A stretch of DNA of 64,000 nucleotides from Pseudomonadota bacterium (GTDB lineage: Bacteria; Pseudomonadota; Alphaproteobacteria; Rhizobiales; Rhizobiaceae), in NCBI GenBank assembly GCA_023457435.1, contig JAEWLS010000005.1, forward strand, positions 1 to 64,000. The letters run 5' to 3'. The position numbers and the translations under genes are program-made. The notes under the pieces were generated by a model. It worked only from the letters and a program-made list of their open reading frames with translations, had not been told where the DNA came from and made no database searches. Position 1 is the stretch's first letter. Each line of letters starts with the position of its first letter. Positions 45,843 through 54,276 of this stretch are shown here, in pieces.

Positions 45843-46106
45843 TGCATTCGAGGCTCCTGGCGGCGCCGCAGCAACGGGCCAGTCGCCGCCGCCGATCCTC
45901 ACACATGCCAAGCTAATTTCAGCGAATGAAACTGCGACACTGGTGGGCGCTCTTGTGGCGCTGGGCAATATTCCGACGACCCAAACGGTGTTACCTTTCC
46001 GTCAAGTGGGCACCTGAAGCCGCGAAGGCGACCGACATCCTGCAATAGAGGGGCCGCGTGCGGTCGCCATGCGGGCGGAATGGTTCGAGAATTCCTGGGA
46101 GCAATA
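45843..46106. other. Intergenic control region before the CoA-transferase gene
   Basis: 264 bp without a gene. It holds operator-like site 6 at 45915-45933 and presumably the promoter of the CoA-transferase-ThDP-tctCBA operon. No terminator with a T-tract is visible after the BNR gene. Confidence 0.5.
45915..45933. promoter_or_regulatory. Candidate IclR-regulon operator, site 6
   Basis: AATTTCAGCGAATGAAACT: perfect TTTCA-N5-TGAAA with AA flank, about 174 bases upstream of the CoA-transferase start. Same consensus as sites 1-5. Confidence 0.6.
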
Positions 46107-47366
46107 ATGAATTCAACCGCTAAAGCGTCCACATCGGGGCAGGCTGAAAGCCAAAGCAGAGCCGCCCTCGCGGGCGTCCGCATCGTGGACCTGACGCAGT
46201 TCGAAGCGGGTACCTCATGCACTGAGACACTGGCGTGGCTTGGGGCCGACGTCATCAAGGTCGAGCCGCCCGTTCGCGGAGAGCAGGGCCGCGGCGCCAC
46301 CACCGACAAACCTGGTTCGGATTCGCCCTATTTCCTGCTCCTCAATGCCAACAAGCGCAGCGTGACCTGCAATCTCAAGACGGAGACCGGCCGCGAGCTG
46401 CTCGAGAAGCTGATCAAGGAAGCGGACGTTTTCATCGAGAACTTTGCACCCGGAGTGATCGAGCGCCTCGGCTTCAGCTACGAGCGGGTGCGCGAGATCA
46501 ACCCGCGCGTCATCTACGCGCAAATCAAAGGGTTCGCTCCGACAGGACGGTTCCGCAATTTTCTTGCCTTCGATCCGATCGCGCAGGCTGCCGGCGGGGC
46601 CCTGTCAATTACCGGCGAAGAGGGCGGACGACCACTGAAACCGGGGCCGAACATCGGCGACACGGGCGCCGGGCTTCATTGCGCGATCGGGATTCTGGCG
46701 GCGCTGCACCAGCGCCAGAGTACCAACGAGGGGCAGCGCGTCGAGGTTACGATGCAGGATGCAGTCATTAATTTCGGCCGCATCGCCTACGCCGCCCAGT
46801 ACATGTTCGACGCGCCGGCGCCGCGCTGCGGCAACCAGAGCATCATCGCCGGTACTTCGCCGAGCGAAGTGTACCCTTGTAAGGGCGGCGGGCCCAACGA
46901 CTACTGTTACATCTACACAACGCGGGCGAGCAACGCGCACTGGCACCGGCTGCTGGATGTCGTCGGCCGGCAGGATCTCCTGGAGGATCCGCGCTTCGTC
47001 GACGCCAAGGCGCGTGCCGGCAATTTCAAGGCGGTGGATGAGGTCATCTCTGCCTGGACCGTACAGCACGACAAAAACACCGTCATGCAGCTCCTGGGCG
47101 ATGCCGGCATTCCCGCCAGCGCGACCTTCGACACAGTCGAGCTTTCGCAGGATCCGGACCTGCGGGCCCGAGGCACTTTTGTCACCGTGGACCATCCGGT
47201 GCGCGGGGAATTCGTGCTGCCGGGTTCCATGATCAAGCTGTCGGCCAGCCATGTTCCAGTGACGTCCGCGCCCGCGCTCGGCGCCCACTCGGAGGAAGTC
47301 TATCGGGAGATCCTCGGCCTTTCCGAAAGCGAAATCGCCAGCCTGCGTGCGCAGGGAACGATCTAG
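46107..47366 (+). CDS. CaiB/BaiF family (class III) CoA-transferase
   Basis: 419-residue class III CoA-transferase. The N-terminal RIVDLTQFEAGTSCTETLAWLGADVIKVEPP, NKRSVTCNLK and the catalytic Asp in NIGDTGAGLHCAIGILAAL are typical of the formyl-CoA/carnitine-CoA transferase group. It moves CoA between carboxylic acids through an aspartyl-CoA mixed anhydride. The next gene is an oxalyl-CoA-decarboxylase-like ThDP enzyme, so the pair resembles frc-oxc. The ATG at 46107 follows GGGAG. Confidence 0.92.
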   Translation: MNSTAKASTSGQAESQSRAALAGVRIVDLTQFEAGTSCTETLAWLGADVIKVEPPVRGEQGRGATTDKPGSDSPYFLLLNANKRSVTCNLKTETGRELLEKLIKEADVFIENFAPGVIERLGFSYERVREINPRVIYAQIKGFAPTGRFRNFLAFDPIAQAAGGALSITGEEGGRPLKPGPNIGDTGAGLHCAIGILAALHQRQSTNEGQRVEVTMQDAVINFGRIAYAAQYMFDAPAPRCGNQSIIAGTSPSEVYPCKGGGPNDYCYIYTTRASNAHWHRLLDVVGRQDLLEDPRFVDAKARAGNFKAVDEVISAWTVQHDKNTVMQLLGDAGIPASATFDTVELSQDPDLRARGTFVTVDHPVRGEFVLPGSMIKLSASHVPVTSAPALGAHSEEVYREILGLSESEIASLRAQGTI

Positions 47367-47400
47367 TCGTGCCGTCGGCCGTCCGGTTTGAAAGTTGAAA

Positions 47401-49044
47401 ATGGTTCGTGGCTACACATTGTTCGGCGAAGCGCTGCAAAGAGAAGGCGTCGATACCGGCTTTTACATCATGGGCGCTCCGATCAACGACGCTCTCAAGG
47501 CGGCGATGGCGCGCGGCGTGCGCATGATCGACACACGCCACGAGCAGGCCGCGGCCATGGCCGCGCAAGCCTATGCAAGAGTGAGCGGCAAGCCTGGCTT
47601 GTGCATGGGCGCCTCCGGACCGGGAACGATCAACCTCACGCTCGGCCTGGCAAATGCGCTGGTCGATTGCGCCCCGGTCGTGGCTTTCGGGGGATCGAGT
47701 TCGGTCTCTCAATATCTCGTCGGTTCCTTTCAGGAGATCGACCAGGTGGCGATCATGCGACCCGTCACAAAATGGGCCGAGCGCGTTTATGAGGCCCGTC
47801 GCATACCCGAATACGTAAACATGGCGTTGCGCCGTGCCATGTCGGGCAAGCCCGGCCCCGTCTATATCGACCTCCCCACGGATGTGCTCTACGCGGAAGT
47901 GGACGAAGCCGACGTCGTTTGGCCCAAAACGCCTGCGCATTCAGCGAAAAGCAGGCCCGCCGCGCCCGCTGCCTCCATAGCCCAGGTGGCCGACGCGCTG
48001 GCCAGAGCCGAACGTCCGGTCATTGTAACCGGCAGCGGCATCCTTTGGTCGCAGGCCTCTGGGGAGCTGAACAGCTTCGTGGATGCAACCGGCATCCCGT
48101 TTTACACCACGCCGCAGGGCCGCGGCGTGATTCCTGAAGATCATGCTTACTTTTACGGACACGCCCGTTCCACGGCGTTCAAGGAAGCGGACTTGGTGCT
48201 GGTCGTCGGCACTCGGCTGAACTACGTCGTATCCCACGCCCGCCCGCCACGCTTCGCCGAAAGTGCCACGATCGTACAGATCGATGTCGACCCTGACGGC
48301 ATCGCTGCGAACGACCGTGTCGACATCCCCATCGTTGCCGACGCGGCAGCGGCGCTGCAGCAGCTGCTCGATGCCGTCAAAGCCTTTGCCGATCCGAAAG
48401 CGTTCGCCAGCTGGCGTGAGAAGCTTGCGGCCATCGAAAGAAGCCGCGCGCCGCGGCATGAGGAAACAATCTCCACCGACCAGACGCCGATCCACCCGCA
48501 GCGGCTGTGCAAGGAGGTGCGTGATTTCATCGACAGGGACGCGATCCTGGTCGTGGACGGCCAGGAAATCCTGAATTACGGCCGGCAGTCGATCCCGAGC
48601 TTTCTCCCGGGACACAGGCTCAATTCGGGACCGTTCGGCACCATGGGCGTAGGCATGCCGTTCGGCCTTGGAGCCAAGGCCGCCAGCCCCGGCTCGCAGG
48701 TCGTGGTCCTTCACGGCGACGGCTCCTTCGGCCTCAACGCCATGGAACTCGACACGCTGGTCCGCCACAGGCTGCCGGTTCTTGTCGTCATCAGCCTGAA
48801 CGGCGGCTGGACGGCAGACCCGGAGAAGACCAAGCCTGGCCGCGATCTAGGCTACACGCGTTACGACAAGATGGCTGAAGCGCTCGGCTGCCACGGCGAA
48901 TACGTCGAGCGGCCCGAGGACATCAAGTCGGCGCTTGAACGCGCCGCGGCCGCGGTGGCGGCTGGCACGACCGCCTTGGTCAACGTTGTGACGGACTGGC
49001 GGGCCTTGTCCACCACCGCCAGCTTCACCGCCTATCGAACCTGA
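47401..49044 (+). CDS. ThDP enzyme similar to oxalyl-CoA decarboxylase/2-hydroxyacyl-CoA lyase
   Basis: 547-residue thiamine diphosphate enzyme. The activating Glu48 is in TRHEQAAAMAAQAYARVSG, followed by the CMGASGPG block; the PP domain shows GTMGVGMPFGLGAKAA and GDGSFGLNAMELDTLVRHRLP, which resemble oxalyl-CoA decarboxylase and 2-hydroxyacyl-CoA lyase more than acetolactate synthase. Located 34 bases after the CaiB-type gene, supporting a CoA-ester substrate. A TTG six bases upstream is an alternative start; the ribosome site is weak either way. Exact acyl group unknown. Confidence 0.82.
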   Translation: MVRGYTLFGEALQREGVDTGFYIMGAPINDALKAAMARGVRMIDTRHEQAAAMAAQAYARVSGKPGLCMGASGPGTINLTLGLANALVDCAPVVAFGGSSSVSQYLVGSFQEIDQVAIMRPVTKWAERVYEARRIPEYVNMALRRAMSGKPGPVYIDLPTDVLYAEVDEADVVWPKTPAHSAKSRPAAPAASIAQVADALARAERPVIVTGSGILWSQASGELNSFVDATGIPFYTTPQGRGVIPEDHAYFYGHARSTAFKEADLVLVVGTRLNYVVSHARPPRFAESATIVQIDVDPDGIAANDRVDIPIVADAAAALQQLLDAVKAFADPKAFASWREKLAAIERSRAPRHEETISTDQTPIHPQRLCKEVRDFIDRDAILVVDGQEILNYGRQSIPSFLPGHRLNSGPFGTMGVGMPFGLGAKAASPGSQVVVLHGDGSFGLNAMELDTLVRHRLPVLVVISLNGGWTADPEKTKPGRDLGYTRYDKMAEALGCHGEYVERPEDIKSALERAAAAVAAGTTALVNVVTDWRALSTTASFTAYRT

Positions 49045-49192
49045 ACGAAAGGGAGGCTCTTTGCTCGGGGAATATCGGTGGCGATCAGCGACGCGTCGTT
49101 TCTCTGTGTTCCGTTCGGCTTTGCCCGACGGATTGAAGTCCGGAAAGGCCTAACGGGCGTCCTGCCCGCAGGCAAAGCAAGTGGAGGAAACC

Positions 49193-50179
49193 ATGAACTC
49201 GCATGAACTGACTGCGCACGACACGCGCCGCGGACCGAGCCGCCGCGGAGCCATTCTCGGGGCCGCGGCAGCGGCCGCTCTGACCCTGCTGTCGCCGTCG
49301 GCCGGCGTCGCCCAGGAATGGCCGAACCGCCCTATCGAGGTGGTCGTAGGCTTTGCCCCCGGCGGTGGCACCGATCTCCTCGCCCGCGCAATGGCGGATG
49401 AATTGTCGAAGCAGTTCAACGTACCCGTGCAGGTGGTGAACCGGGCCGGCGGCGGCGGCGTGGTGGGCTTCGAGGCCCTGAAGGCCGCCAAGCCCGACGG
49501 TTATACACTGGGCATCCTCACTGCTCAGCTCATCACGGCCAATTTGCGCGGCGTGATGGCGATGTCCTACAAGGACCTCACTCCAGTAGCGATGCTGTCG
49601 ATCGATTATGCCGGCGTCGCCGTTCCGGCCAACTCCAAGTGGCAGACCCTTCAGGAGTTCCTCGATGAGGCAAAGGCGCGGCCGAACAGCGTCACGGTAG
49701 GCAACGGTAGCCAGGGCGGCAGCTTCCACATGCTGGCGCGCAATCTCGAGGAAGCCGCCGGCGTGACCTTCAAGCACGTTCCCTTCGACGGCGGACCGGC
49801 CGCAATCGTGCAGCTGCTGGGCGGACATATCGACAGCGCCGTCAATGGCGTGACCGAGACACTGCCCTACATCCAGTCGGGACAGCTGCGTATGCTCGCG
49901 GTCTCCGGAAAGAACCGCTACCCAGAACTTCCCGACACGCCGACCTCGGCCGAGCTGGGGTACACACTTGACATCGCTACGTGGCGTGGTCTGGGAGTTC
50001 CGAAGGACACGCCTCCGGAGATCGTCGCGAAGATTTCTGACGCCGTCGCCATCGCGACGAAGAGCCAGACCTTCCTTGACGCCATGAAGAAGATCGGCGC
50101 GAACGTCGAATACATGAACGCCTCCGACGTCGAGAGCTATCTCGCTAGACAAGAGGAAATCTACAAGAAGATTTTCTAG
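49193..50179 (+). CDS. TTT-type substrate-binding protein (TctC/Bug), copy 3
   Basis: 328-residue periplasmic receptor. Two Arg pairs (DTRRGPSRRGAILGAAAA) precede the hydrophobic signal, so Tat or Sec export is possible; mature part begins near QEWPNRPIEVVVGFAPGGGTDLLARAM. NRAGGGGVVGFEALKAAKPDGYT is the family ligand block. The ATG at 49193 follows GGAGGAAA. Heads the complete tctC-tctB-tctA set, downstream of the CoA-transferase and ThDP genes. Confidence 0.93.
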   Translation: MNSHELTAHDTRRGPSRRGAILGAAAAAALTLLSPSAGVAQEWPNRPIEVVVGFAPGGGTDLLARAMADELSKQFNVPVQVVNRAGGGGVVGFEALKAAKPDGYTLGILTAQLITANLRGVMAMSYKDLTPVAMLSIDYAGVAVPANSKWQTLQEFLDEAKARPNSVTVGNGSQGGSFHMLARNLEEAAGVTFKHVPFDGGPAAIVQLLGGHIDSAVNGVTETLPYIQSGQLRMLAVSGKNRYPELPDTPTSAELGYTLDIATWRGLGVPKDTPPEIVAKISDAVAIATKSQTFLDAMKKIGANVEYMNASDVESYLARQEEIYKKIF

Positions 50180-50188
50180 TATCTAGAT

Positions 50189-50656
50189 ATGACCCATGAC
50201 GAACCCAAGGGTACTGCCCGGCAGATGAACAAGCCGGAAGTCGCAGTTGCGGCGGCGATCATCCTATTCGGGCTCGTCATGGGTCTGATAGGCAGTTCAT
50301 ACGGAGTCGGCACCCTCCAAGAAATGGGGACCGGATATTTTCCGGTCCTCCTCGGCGTCGTCACCGTCTTGTTCGGCGTAGCGACACTGCTTGAAGTCCG
50401 TCGCTCGGACAGCCCGGCGCCTGAAATTCCGTGGCGGGCCTTCTTCTTCGTTTTCTTGGCGATCCTTATCTGGACGCTGTTGGTGGAGCGCGTGGGGCTG
50501 TTCCCCAGTTCTGTTCTTCTGGTGATCCTTGGCTCGCTCGGACGCACCAGGCTCAGGATCAAGTCGATGCTTCTCACCGCATTTATCGCGGCGGCTGTAT
50601 CCGTCCTGATCTTCATCGAGGGATTTTCCCTCCCTCTACGCGCGATAGCCTGGTGA
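50189..50656 (+). CDS. TTT small permease subunit TctB, copy 3
   Basis: 155-residue TctB with four predicted helices and the signature GTLQEMGTGYFPVLLGVV. Nine bases separate it from tctC3 and four from tctA3, so the three are one operon. An internal ATG at 50225 is a possible start; neither start has a strong ribosome site. Confidence 0.9.
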   Translation: MTHDEPKGTARQMNKPEVAVAAAIILFGLVMGLIGSSYGVGTLQEMGTGYFPVLLGVVTVLFGVATLLEVRRSDSPAPEIPWRAFFFVFLAILIWTLLVERVGLFPSSVLLVILGSLGRTRLRIKSMLLTAFIAAAVSVLIFIEGFSLPLRAIAW

Positions 50657-50660
50657 CGCC

Positions 50661-52181
50661 ATGATGGATTCCCTCTCGAATCTGATGGCGGGTTTCGGCC
50701 ATGCGTTGACCCCCGAGGCCCTTCTGTTCTGCCTTATCGGCGTGACGATCGGGACGCTGGTCGGCGTCCTGCCGGGGATCGGCGCACTGGCGGCGATCTC
50801 GCTCACTCTGCCGCTGACCTACTACGTGGACCCCCTGCTCGCGCTCATCATGCTGTCGGGCATCTTCTACGGAACCCAGTATGGGGGCTCGATAACCGCC
50901 ATCCTGCTCAATCTACCCGGCGAGCCCTCGACCGCGATCACCTGCCTCGACGCTCACCCCATGGCAAAGAAGGGCCGCGCCGGCGCCGCGCTGTTCATCA
51001 CGGCGATCGCCTCCTTTGTCGGCGGATCGCTCGCGCTGATCCTCCTGGTCAGTTTCACGCCCTTTCTGGCGGGGCTGGCATTACGCCTTTCTTCGGCGGA
51101 CTATTTTGCCCTCATCCTGTTCTGCCTGATCGGTGCGTCGATGCTCGGTCTGGGATCGCCGCTCAAGGGCTTCTCCATGGTCGGCGTGGGGTTGTTGCTG
51201 GGCATGGTCGGAACCGACGTGACCACCGGACAGGCACGGTTCACCATGGGCTTCCCCTCGCTCATCGACGGCGTCGATCTGGTAGCCATCATGATGGGCC
51301 TGTTCGGCGTAGCGGAAGTCCTCTCAACCTATCTGCAGCCCGAGGACACGCCGTCACCGGCCAAGGTCACGCTCCGCTCACTGATCCCGACGCGCCAGGA
51401 GGCCCGCGACGCCGTCATGCCGACCCTGCGCGGTTCGGCGCTGGGATCCCTGGTTGGGCTGCTGCCTGGCATGGGCGCGACGCTCGGAACCTTCCTCGCA
51501 TATTCCGTCGAGAAGCGGGTTTCACGACAACCCGAGAAGTTCGGCACTGGCGCCGTCGAAGGCATCGCGGCGCCCGAAGCGTGCAACAACGCTACCGTTC
51601 AGTCTTCCTTCATTCCAATGCTCGGCCTCGGCATTCCGAGCGGCGCGGTCCTGGCAGTGCTGATGGGCGCCATGATGATCCACGGAATCCAGCCTGGACC
51701 GCTGATGATCGTGCGACATGCCGACATCTTCTGGGGCGTCGTCGCCAGCATGTGGATCGGAAACGTGATGCTGCTGGTCCTGAACATTCCGCTTATCGGC
51801 ATTTGGGTCAGACTGCTGTCTGTTCCGACCCATATCCTGAGCCCGATCGTGCTCCTGATCATGTGTATCGGCGTCTATAGCGTCAACAACAACGTCTTCG
51901 ACATCTACACGATGATGATCTTCGGCGTCATCGGCTATATCGCCACGTCTTTCGGCTACTCGCCCGCGCTCCTCATTCTGGGTGTCATCCTGTCTCCTAT
52001 ACTGGAAGAGCATTTACGCCGTACTCTGCTCATTTCGGATGGCAACTACCTGGCCTTTCTGCAACAGCCGATCAGCGCGACGCTGATCGTGCTTTGCATC
52101 GTGGTCGTGGTGCTTTCGCTGCGCGGCGGCGTTTCCGCGCTTATCCTGAAAAGACGAAACGCTCGCGCCATCGACGAGTGA
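50661..52181 (+). CDS. TTT large permease subunit TctA, copy 3
   Basis: 506-residue TctA with about 12 helices. GTLVGVLPGIGALAAISLTLP, FYGTQYGGSITAILLNLPGE, DAHPMAKKGRAGAAL and the second-half GSLVGLLPGMGATLGTFLAY and SSFIPMLGLGIPSGAVLA are all standard. Functions with TctB3 and TctC3 as a sodium- or proton-driven carboxylate importer. Last gene of the operon that starts at 46107. Confidence 0.95.
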   Translation: MMDSLSNLMAGFGHALTPEALLFCLIGVTIGTLVGVLPGIGALAAISLTLPLTYYVDPLLALIMLSGIFYGTQYGGSITAILLNLPGEPSTAITCLDAHPMAKKGRAGAALFITAIASFVGGSLALILLVSFTPFLAGLALRLSSADYFALILFCLIGASMLGLGSPLKGFSMVGVGLLLGMVGTDVTTGQARFTMGFPSLIDGVDLVAIMMGLFGVAEVLSTYLQPEDTPSPAKVTLRSLIPTRQEARDAVMPTLRGSALGSLVGLLPGMGATLGTFLAYSVEKRVSRQPEKFGTGAVEGIAAPEACNNATVQSSFIPMLGLGIPSGAVLAVLMGAMMIHGIQPGPLMIVRHADIFWGVVASMWIGNVMLLVLNIPLIGIWVRLLSVPTHILSPIVLLIMCIGVYSVNNNVFDIYTMMIFGVIGYIATSFGYSPALLILGVILSPILEEHLRRTLLISDGNYLAFLQQPISATLIVLCIVVVVLSLRGGVSALILKRRNARAIDE

Positions 52182-52524
52182 ACGCGCCTTCGGCGGACAA
52201 CGACATAAGTCGAGGCCGCCATCCTCGCTCTGGGCGCAAGATGCGCTCCCCTGGCATCCGGGCACACACAATAACCGAGTGTCCGGTCGTCGTGTCTGAC
52301 GCTCCCGATCAAGCACAATCGCCATAGCCGCCGATGGCGGGATCATCGAACACCGCGTCGTGGAGGCGAGGTAGCCTCGCCGTTAGTGACACGACGGAGG
52401 CGAGGCTCGCGGGGTCAGCATTGGCGTTTCCCGCGAATTGCAGCCCAGATGGGGCGCTGAATATTCCCTTGCGTCATCCGTGTGGCCCAATCATAGTGTC
52501 CGCCTGGAGCAATGGGAGGAACCG
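52182..52524. other. 343-bp intergenic region with hairpin
   Basis: No gene seen. A 7-bp perfect stem-loop GGCGAGG-TAG-CCTCGCC lies at 52365-52381, and a second GGAGGCGAG copy follows at about 52395. There is no T-tract, so it is at best a weak terminator after tctA3. The stretch also holds the promoter of the RTX gene, not identifiable by eye. Confidence 0.4.
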
Positions 52525-53487
52525 ATGCTCAAGACTGGGTCTGACGGGAAAGACGTACTCGAAGGGACAAAGGGGCAGGACACCCTAACTGGAGGGGGCG
52601 ATCAGGACGTTTTCGTATTCCGCTGGGGATTTGGATCATCCGACGGAACCCTTACGGATGGTGACCGGATCACAGACTACGAGTTCGGAGAAGAGATCCT
52701 GATCGAAGGGGTCGAGGGGACTGTCAAGGCGGAGTTGGAATACGACCAAGCGAATGACAGAACGGAGTTGAGACTGGATTTTGACGGCAATGGGATCACG
52801 GACAGGACGATCTACTTGGACGGAGATCGTTCAGGACAGTTACAAATCGATAAGAACTGCTGTGGGGTCCCAACAATCACTCTTAAGATCAAAGAAGGGG
52901 GCAGCGGTATCGAGATCAACGGGTCCAAGGATGGAGATTTTCTTGCTGGATCGGCGGGGATCGACACGATCTTTGCCGGAGCTGGCGACGACTACATTGC
53001 GGCCGACAGTGGGGCTGATTTCGCGTTCGGCGGCCACGGTAACGACGTTCTGCTAGGCGGCGACGGCGACGACCATTTGTTCGGTAGTGCTGGAAACGAC
53101 GAGATCGTCGGCGGAGCTGGGAACGATGTCCTCGGTGGTGGAGACGGTGAAGACACAGTCTTCGGTGGTGCGGGTCAGGACGTCATCTATGGTGGAAGGG
53201 GTGCGGACAAGCTCTTTGGCGGCGACGGTGCCGATATTTTGTGGGGCGGCGCCGGAGATGATGAGCTTCGCGGTGGTGCCGGTGCAGAACGATTCAGCTT
53301 TGTAGGCGGCAGCGGCAACGATCAAGTGTTTGGCTTTAACCATGCTGAAGGCGACCTTCTGGACCTTCAGGGCCAGACATTCACGCAATCGACGAATGGT
53401 GACGGTGACATTGTGCTTACGCTGGCAGGCGGAGGCGTGATTACGCTTGAGGGCGTGACGAGCTTCAGCAGCGACTTCATAGCCTGA
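52525..53487 (+). CDS. Small RTX (haemolysin-type) calcium-binding protein
   Basis: 320-residue protein with glycine-aspartate nonapeptide repeats (GGxGxDxxx). A short block lies near residues 5-25, a beta-rich section at about 30-135, and nine to ten tandem repeats at about 145-250 (GGDGDDHLF, GGAGNDVLG, GGAGDDELR), ending in FSFVGGSGNDQVFGFNHAEGD. Such repeats bind calcium outside the cell, and the C-terminus acts as a type I secretion signal; no secretion genes are adjacent. Its codon use is clearly more A/T-rich than its neighbours. The ATG follows GGGAGGA. No catalytic domain is visible. Confidence 0.87.
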   Translation: MLKTGSDGKDVLEGTKGQDTLTGGGDQDVFVFRWGFGSSDGTLTDGDRITDYEFGEEILIEGVEGTVKAELEYDQANDRTELRLDFDGNGITDRTIYLDGDRSGQLQIDKNCCGVPTITLKIKEGGSGIEINGSKDGDFLAGSAGIDTIFAGAGDDYIAADSGADFAFGGHGNDVLLGGDGDDHLFGSAGNDEIVGGAGNDVLGGGDGEDTVFGGAGQDVIYGGRGADKLFGGDGADILWGGAGDDELRGGAGAERFSFVGGSGNDQVFGFNHAEGDLLDLQGQTFTQSTNGDGDIVLTLAGGGVITLEGVTSFSSDFIA

Positions 53488-53544
53488 CCGCACTTCTCAC
53501 AATGCAGTCGGTCAAGACAAGGTGGTGCGGTTCCGCTTCAGATC

Positions 53545-53567
53545 ATGCAAGCCTTCCGTGCTTGCAT
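53545..53567. terminator. Hairpin between convergent RTX and cupin genes
   Basis: A perfect 8-bp stem ATGCAAGC/GCTTGCAT with a 7-base loop, about 60 bases after the RTX stop. The two genes converge here. The following T-run is weak, so termination is inferred from position. The rest of 53488-53770 shows no gene. Confidence 0.35.
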
Positions 53568-53770
53568 ATCCAATCTGGAGCCGTCTTGATCGTTCTGCGT
53601 CTGGCGCATGAAACGGAACCGACACGGTACGGTATCACGCAAAACATCACTATGGGTTTGTTAGGCGGATGCCGGTGGCTGGCGCCGAAGAGTGGGTGCG
53701 GGTATAGAAAACCAGCGGCGACTTTTCTCGGGGCACTGTCGTGCGCCGCCACAGCTACCGACAGTCCGCC

Positions 53771-54118
53771 CTACGAAATAAAATCTTCGCGGATCGGGGT
53801 GAACACCTCGATGATCTCGCCCGCTTCCAGGCACTTCGCGGCATGCATCAGGTTCGTCTGGATGAGGAAGCTGTCGCCTGGCCCCATCTCCTGCGTCACG
53901 CCGTCGATAGTGATCTCGAAGCGACCGCTGACGATGTAGCTCGCCTGCACATGCGGGTGGTTATGCAGCGGCCCGGTGAGCCCCTTCGTGAACGCATTGC
54001 GCATCACCAGGATTTCCGGCTCGTAGACGAGTATCTTGCGGGTGGTGTCGCCCGGTTTGGCGTACCACGCGACGTCCGCGTCCCGGAGATGGCCGACACG
54101 CTGCTTCGGCATGGTCAT
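53771..54118 (-). CDS. Cupin-domain protein
   Basis: 115-residue single-domain cupin. The metal motif is GPLHNHPHVQASYIVSGRFE (motif 1, with His-x-His and a later residue) and motif 2 is PGDSFLIQTNLMHAA. The layout is like small cupins that act as isomerases or lyases or bind ligands for regulation. Its ATG overlaps the stop of the epimerase remnant (ATGA), and AAAGGA precedes it. Last gene of the minus-strand operon that enters from the right edge. Confidence 0.85.
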   Translation of the reverse strand: MTMPKQRVGHLRDADVAWYAKPGDTTRKILVYEPEILVMRNAFTKGLTGPLHNHPHVQASYIVSGRFEITIDGVTQEMGPGDSFLIQTNLMHAAKCLEAGEIIEVFTPIREDFIS

Positions 54119-54276
54119 GTGCCTGTCCTTTCAGTTGAAAATAAGTCATGGCGGTGGTCGGTAGGAGCCCGCCATCCAAGCCGCTTCTGAGCCTCGCCAT
54201 GCCGAACATCGTTGCGAAGGGTTGGCGGAAACAGCCCGAGCAGACCGCCTGCGCCGGTGACGACGACGCGCCTCAT
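54115..54276 (-). pseudogene. Remnant of an NAD-dependent epimerase, internal deletion
   Basis: A 53-codon frame starting with MRRVVVTGAGGLLG, the typical first beta strand and GxxGxxG dinucleotide motif of SDR-type epimerases, which then passes abruptly into AQKRLGWRAPTDH, like the C-terminal end of the same family. The roughly 270 residues that should lie between are absent. The ATG overlaps the FAD gene stop, and its stop overlaps the cupin start, both by ATGA. I read it as an in-frame internal deletion; expression as a non-functional coupling peptide is possible. Confidence 0.6.

Noticed and set aside
52365..52381. Hairpin GGCGAGG-TAG-CCTCGCC as an intrinsic terminator for tctA3
   Set aside because: No T-tract follows, so it is described only as a hairpin within the intergenic region.
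54127..54141. TTTCAGTTGAAAA before the cupin gene, like the IclR-regulon motif
   Set aside because: The spacer is two bases instead of five, and it overlaps the ribosome-site region of a gene that lies inside an operon; treated as chance.
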